The notes under the pieces are model-generated. The model saw nothing but the letters and a program-made list of their open reading frames with translations, was not told the origin of the DNA and made no database searches. A DNA stretch of 64,000 nucleotides from CAYXTC01 sp964479375 (GTDB lineage Bacteria; Patescibacteriota; Minisyncoccia; Minisyncoccales; GWA2-38-27), in contig CAYZKD010000002.1 of assembly GCA_964479375.1 (NCBI GenBank), positions 1 through 64,000 on the forward strand. The letters are read 5' to 3'. This document shows, piece after piece, positions 60,908-64,000 of the stretch (positions are counted from its first letter, which is position 1; each line of letters begins with the position of its first letter). The position numbers and the translations under genes were made by a program.

Positions 60908-61265
60908 ATTTTTTACAATAAAGAGAAGAAGGGTGAATCTTTAACCGCGCCTCGGTTATATTTTTGCCGCACTTCTCGCACTTACCATAATCTCCTCTTT
61001 GAATCTTTTTTAGGGCCTTGTTTACTCTTTGCAACGCTAATTCCAAGCTGTGTTCTACGGGAAGGAGGTTGCTGTACTCTTCCACCTGGTCGGCAGCGTC
61101 TTCTAGGGCCTGTCCCCCCGATCCGCCGCTTGTTTTTGGGTAACGGACATCCCAGTCCCCTTCCATTTTTTTATCTTTTTCAGCAAAACTTCCCAATTCT
61201 TTTTCTAAAGACTTTTTTTCTTGCTCTAATTTGCTTTTTAATTTGGAAATAGCTTCTTTTTTCAT
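60894..61265 (-). CDS. DksA/TraR-type zinc-finger protein
   Basis: 123 residues. A coiled-coil N-terminal half (KLKSKLEQEKKSLEKELGSF) followed by a C4 zinc finger (YGKCEKCGKNI, LYCKKCSQK). Family members bind in the RNA polymerase secondary channel. The usual DxxDxA tip motif of DksA is replaced by LEDAADQVEEYS. It overlaps the peptidoglycan-binding gene by 4 bp. Confidence 0.9.
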   Translation of the reverse strand: MKKEAISKLKSKLEQEKKSLEKELGSFAEKDKKMEGDWDVRYPKTSGGSGGQALEDAADQVEEYSNLLPVEHSLELALQRVNKALKKIQRGDYGKCEKCGKNITEARLKIHPSSLYCKKCSQK

Positions 61266-63064
61266 TCTCCGTAAAGACTGTTAAGTTTTCTTCTAGTATA
61301 GCCGTCCAGAATCCCCGTTCCTTCTGACAAGCCCTGAGGGGCCAGAATATCCGAAGCATACTTTTCCTGGAACCTGATAACGGCCTGCTTGGTAAGAGGC
61401 CCGAACCAGCCGCTGACTATACCCTTGGGGTAAACCTGCCTGTCTTCTGCTAACCAAGTCTGAAGCATTCTTACCTGATCCCCGCTGTTTCCAAACTTCA
61501 AATCTTTAGTTATCTGAGGGTGGGGCGGAATAATGCCCGAAGTTCCGTAAAGTTCGTTTAATTTGATGCGGGTGTACAGCCCGGTTTCTCCCGTTCCTTC
61601 TGACAAGCCCTGAGGGGCCAGAATATCTGAAGCATACTTTTCCTGGAACCTGATAACGGCCTGCTTGGTAAGAGGCCCGAACCAGCCGCTGACTATGCCC
61701 TTGGGGTAAGTTGTGGCGTCCTGAGACAGCCAAGTTTGGAGTACTTCTACTTCGTAGCCAATGTCGTTTAATTTGAGATTCTTAGTTATTTCTATTGTTC
61801 TGCCTGCAATGTTCAATCTTTCTATCGTTGCCTTCATAGATTTCCAGGAACTGGTGAACACAAAATAGTTATCAGAAACTAAATAACAAATACCAATATC
61901 GTTTTTGGCTAGAGTCTGAAACCTGAAATTAGGCCCTTGGTAGCCCACCACGTTGGAAGAAGTTTTGAAGTAATGAGTAATCGGAGCCCGATCCTCTGCT
62001 ATTAAGTTAAAGAGGGGAAGAAAATCTTCTCTCATGGACACCTCCTTGTCTCTCATAAATTCCTCCAGCCCCTTGCTGTCTTTCGCTCTAGCAGTAAACC
62101 CTATTCTGTTTCCGTCTATTTGAGAGTATACGAATAAAGTGAAATCTTTTTCTATTTTATCGTAAAAAGAGCTGTCATTTATCCTTATCTGGAGGCTGTC
62201 GATAATCTGTTTGAGAGTAATTATTTCTTCATCCTTTTTTATTATTATTCTCTTAAACTTTCCCTGTTGCTCTTTTTCTCCCAAGGTTTGTTCTAAAAGG
62301 AGATGTATTTCGTCTAGAGTTTCAATATTAAAGATTCTTTTCTCTTCAACAGCAAAAAGGCCGGCAGGAATAACAGCGATTTCCTCCTCCTCTTCCTCCT
62401 CCTCTTCCTCCTCCTCTTCCCCTGCGGTCGGAGGGGCCGGGAGCGGCTCTTTTCTAATAATCAAATACCAGTACCAAAAAGTGGAAAGGCCGGCCAGAAT
62501 TACCAATACTAAACCGAAAATCAATGTTCTTACCCAGATTTTCTGGTGCCAGCTGAGTTTCTGAGGAAGAGGCCTAATCATTCGGATGGGCTTCTGGGGA
62601 GCGGGTCTTGCCTGCCCTCCGGGTTGCGTTTTTGGTTTTTCTGGTTCTTCCTGAGGCCCCTCTTTCGGTTGGCCCATTAGCAAACTTCGCCTCTTTTGGC
62701 TGAGGGTTCTTCTTGCTTGAGCAGGTTCTTCTTTTACGGGTTTTACAGGCTCTTCTTTGGGCTCTGGCTCTTTAGGTTCCTCCTCCTTTTTTTGAGAGGC
62801 TCTTTCTTGAACTTTATTTTTCAGGGCTTCAATTCTTTTCCTGGCTTTTTCGATGTCTTTATTTCCTGCTTCCTCCTCCTTCTCTTCTCGGGGAGTATTC
62901 TGTTTAATGATTTCGTTTAAGATTTCGCTAGGCGTGGCTCTCCCAATTTCTTTTTTTTCTAGAAAAGAAGCCTTTTCAGGATTCTGTTTTTTGATTTCCT
63001 GGAGGATCTCTACGTCAGAAATTCCCCTGTTCCTGGCCCTTTTAATTGATTCTACTATAGACAT
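61262..63064 (-). CDS. Membrane-anchored protein with two peptidoglycan-binding domains, 600 aa
   Basis: A cytosolic Glu/Pro-rich N-terminus (about 1-175), one membrane span (TLIFGLVLVILAGLSTFWYW), an acidic poly-Glu stretch, a beta-rich exterior domain (about 240-410) and two C-terminal PG_binding_1-like domains (EVLQTWLSQDATTYPKGIVS and MLQTWLAEDRQVYPKGIVS, each followed by GWFGPLTKQAVIRFQEKY). The two domains are almost identical over 40 residues. Probably links membrane and cell wall. Upstream is the coiled-coil gene, 5 bp away. Confidence 0.85.
   Translation of the reverse strand: MSIVESIKRARNRGISDVEILQEIKKQNPEKASFLEKKEIGRATPSEILNEIIKQNTPREEKEEEAGNKDIEKARKRIEALKNKVQERASQKKEEEPKEPEPKEEPVKPVKEEPAQARRTLSQKRRSLLMGQPKEGPQEEPEKPKTQPGGQARPAPQKPIRMIRPLPQKLSWHQKIWVRTLIFGLVLVILAGLSTFWYWYLIIRKEPLPAPPTAGEEEEEEEEEEEEEIAVIPAGLFAVEEKRIFNIETLDEIHLLLEQTLGEKEQQGKFKRIIIKKDEEIITLKQIIDSLQIRINDSSFYDKIEKDFTLFVYSQIDGNRIGFTARAKDSKGLEEFMRDKEVSMREDFLPLFNLIAEDRAPITHYFKTSSNVVGYQGPNFRFQTLAKNDIGICYLVSDNYFVFTSSWKSMKATIERLNIAGRTIEITKNLKLNDIGYEVEVLQTWLSQDATTYPKGIVSGWFGPLTKQAVIRFQEKYASDILAPQGLSEGTGETGLYTRIKLNELYGTSGIIPPHPQITKDLKFGNSGDQVRMLQTWLAEDRQVYPKGIVSGWFGPLTKQAVIRFQEKYASDILAPQGLSEGTGILDGYTRRKLNSLYGE
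61314..61433 (-). repeat. 120-bp internal repeat, unit 1
   Basis: Repeated at 61590-61709 with two differences by eye; it encodes part of the second peptidoglycan-binding domain. Period 276 bp. Confidence 0.9.
61590..61709 (-). repeat. 120-bp internal repeat, unit 2
   Basis: Near-identical to 61314-61433; it encodes part of the first peptidoglycan-binding domain. DNA between the units is clearly more diverged, which suggests gene conversion or a recent partial duplication. Confidence 0.9.
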
Positions 63065-63069
63065 ATTTT

Positions 63070-64000
63070 TTAGAACTTAAAATCCAAGTCGGAAATAGAG
63101 GGCTTTTCTTCTTTTCTCTCCTCTTTGGGGGCAGGTCGCTCTTTCTTTTCTGAGGGGATTTCTTTTTCGGAAGCCTCGGATGGCTTTTCTCCCCCCGAAA
63201 GAGCGTTTTCCTGATCCTCCTCCTCGGCCAGTTCCTTTATTTGCTCTACTATCTCGCTTCCTCTATTAATTAGGTTTTCAAGCTTGCTGTCTATCTTTCT
63301 AATGCTGGCGTCTATTTTGTTTTTTTCTTCTTCTAATTTCCACCTCTCCTCTTCTGCCTTTCTGCGCTTAGAAGTGGCAGCCCATCTTTCTTTTTCTAGT
63401 TTCTGCTTTTCTATCAACTCTTCTGTTGCCTTCTCCTCTTCTGATATCAGTTTTACTTCTTTTTCTATCTGTTCTTCTTCAGAAAGTGCCTTATCCAATT
63501 CCTTTCTTAATTTAGCGGACTGCTCTAAAAGGCCGCTTTTTTCTTTTTGGAAATTTTTCTTGTTTTCTTGGAGCGTTTTCAAAAGTTTCTTTAGGCCGAT
63601 CTTTTTAAGGCTGTCCTCTACTTTTCGGGTTTTTTCCTCCAGGTCCTTTCTTTTCTCTAAAAGAGCGCTTTTTTTCCTGTCTATTTCCTGAAACCTCCTG
63701 TCTATTTCAATAACTTTTTTATCTACTTCGTTTATTTTTTGATCCCAGGGCCACCTGTTTTTCTCTATTTCTTGTCTTTTTTCTTCGGCCCGCCACCTTT
63801 TCTTTTCTATTTCCCTTTTCTTTTTAGGGTCCTCGACTGTGCTTTCTTCTTTCTCCAATTTAGCCACTTTTTGTTCTTGTTGATTCTCTCTTTCTGTGAG
63901 AAACCTCAATTTCTTTTTTATATTCTCAATTTCCTGGATAAGCTCTTCTTTTGGGACGGCCAAAGGAGTTTTTTGGGATTCCAGTTCTGATATTTTTCTG
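63070..64000 (-). CDS. Coiled-coil protein, partial at window end
   Basis: At least 309 codons; the frame stays open to the last base (upstream residues read KISELESQKTPLAVPKEEL), so the true start is outside the window. Almost entirely charged heptad-type helix (REIEKKRWRAEEKRQEIEKN, DKKVIEIDRRFQEIDRKKSA), ending with a Pro/Glu-rich tail and SISDLDFKF. A cytosolic structural or envelope-linked protein by appearance; no family is assigned. Its partner downstream is the peptidoglycan-binding protein, also with a coiled, charged cytosolic N-terminus. Confidence 0.8.
   Translation of the reverse strand, partial: RKISELESQKTPLAVPKEELIQEIENIKKKLRFLTERENQQEQKVAKLEKEESTVEDPKKKREIEKKRWRAEEKRQEIEKNRWPWDQKINEVDKKVIEIDRRFQEIDRKKSALLEKRKDLEEKTRKVEDSLKKIGLKKLLKTLQENKKNFQKEKSGLLEQSAKLRKELDKALSEEEQIEKEVKLISEEEKATEELIEKQKLEKERWAATSKRRKAEEERWKLEEEKNKIDASIRKIDSKLENLINRGSEIVEQIKELAEEEDQENALSGGEKPSEASEKEIPSEKKERPAPKEERKEEKPSISDLDFKF

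Noticed and set aside
62378..62430. Simple-sequence array (GAG/GGA-type) as a functional repeat
   Set aside because: It encodes the poly-Glu linker after the membrane span of the 600-aa protein; low-complexity coding is sufficient.

Overview
The window looks like a chromosomal segment of a Candidate Phyla Radiation (Patescibacteria, probably Parcubacteria) bacterium. The reasons are short intergenic spaces, the standard genetic code (uvrB and the DksA-like gene stop with TGA), many genes without a Shine-Dalgarno site, a bacterial Elp3, RtcB, a DNA polymerase I 5'-3' exonuclease as a separate protein, and a PrgI/TraC-like/VirB4/VirB6 secretion set with no visible relaxase. The lineage is inferred from gene content, not from a marker tree.

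Positions 1-7700 are a foreign-looking island. A very AT-rich operon read leftward carries an XRE regulator, three DNA methyltransferases, a candidate restriction endonuclease and a ParB-like protein. A repeat-rich spacer follows, then a large serine recombinase flanked by perfect 134-bp inverted repeats, the right one ending in the 3' end of tRNA-Ser(CGA). From 7.8 to 13.9 kb lie tRNA-Arg(CCG), a Trm9-like methyltransferase back to back with Elp3, a NIF3-like protein, RtcB, two small genes not found by length-limited gene calling, and a candidate structured RNA with its own consensus promoter and terminator.

From 13.9 to 40.2 kb is mostly housekeeping: a Mur ligase, a broken gene, ruvA, uvrB, a radical SAM protein, S20, holA, mutM, a histidine kinase with two receiver proteins, exonuclease, TsaE, a PilB-type ATPase, ruvB, three exported proteins including a 1610-residue glycine-rich surface protein, yebC-ruvC, tyrS and a class A penicillin-binding protein.

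From 40.3 to 50.1 kb a rightward run encodes a minimal type IV secretion-like set (PrgI, TraC-like, VirB4) followed by three proteins that share a VirB2/pilin-like N-terminus but carry different extracellular parts. One holds 40-residue repeats that broke the assembly, one is Cys-rich and coiled-coil, one has a beta/gamma-crystallin-like segment. A VirB6/TrbL-like partner lies at 56.5-58.8 kb. Together these are the best candidate here for an unusual surface or cell-contact system.

From 50.1 to 54.9 kb is the classic origin neighbourhood (jag-yidC-yidD-rnpA-rpmH diverging from dnaA-dnaN). Degenerate DnaA boxes place oriC most likely between dnaA and dnaN. The right end has an SPFH protein with a perfect sigma-70 promoter, RsmA, a LysM/M23 peptidase, a DksA-like protein and two envelope or coiled-coil proteins, the last cut by the window edge. 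Two 135-bp dispersed repeats (after ruvC and after dnaN) share a terminal GC-rich hairpin with a third site near 13.6 kb.
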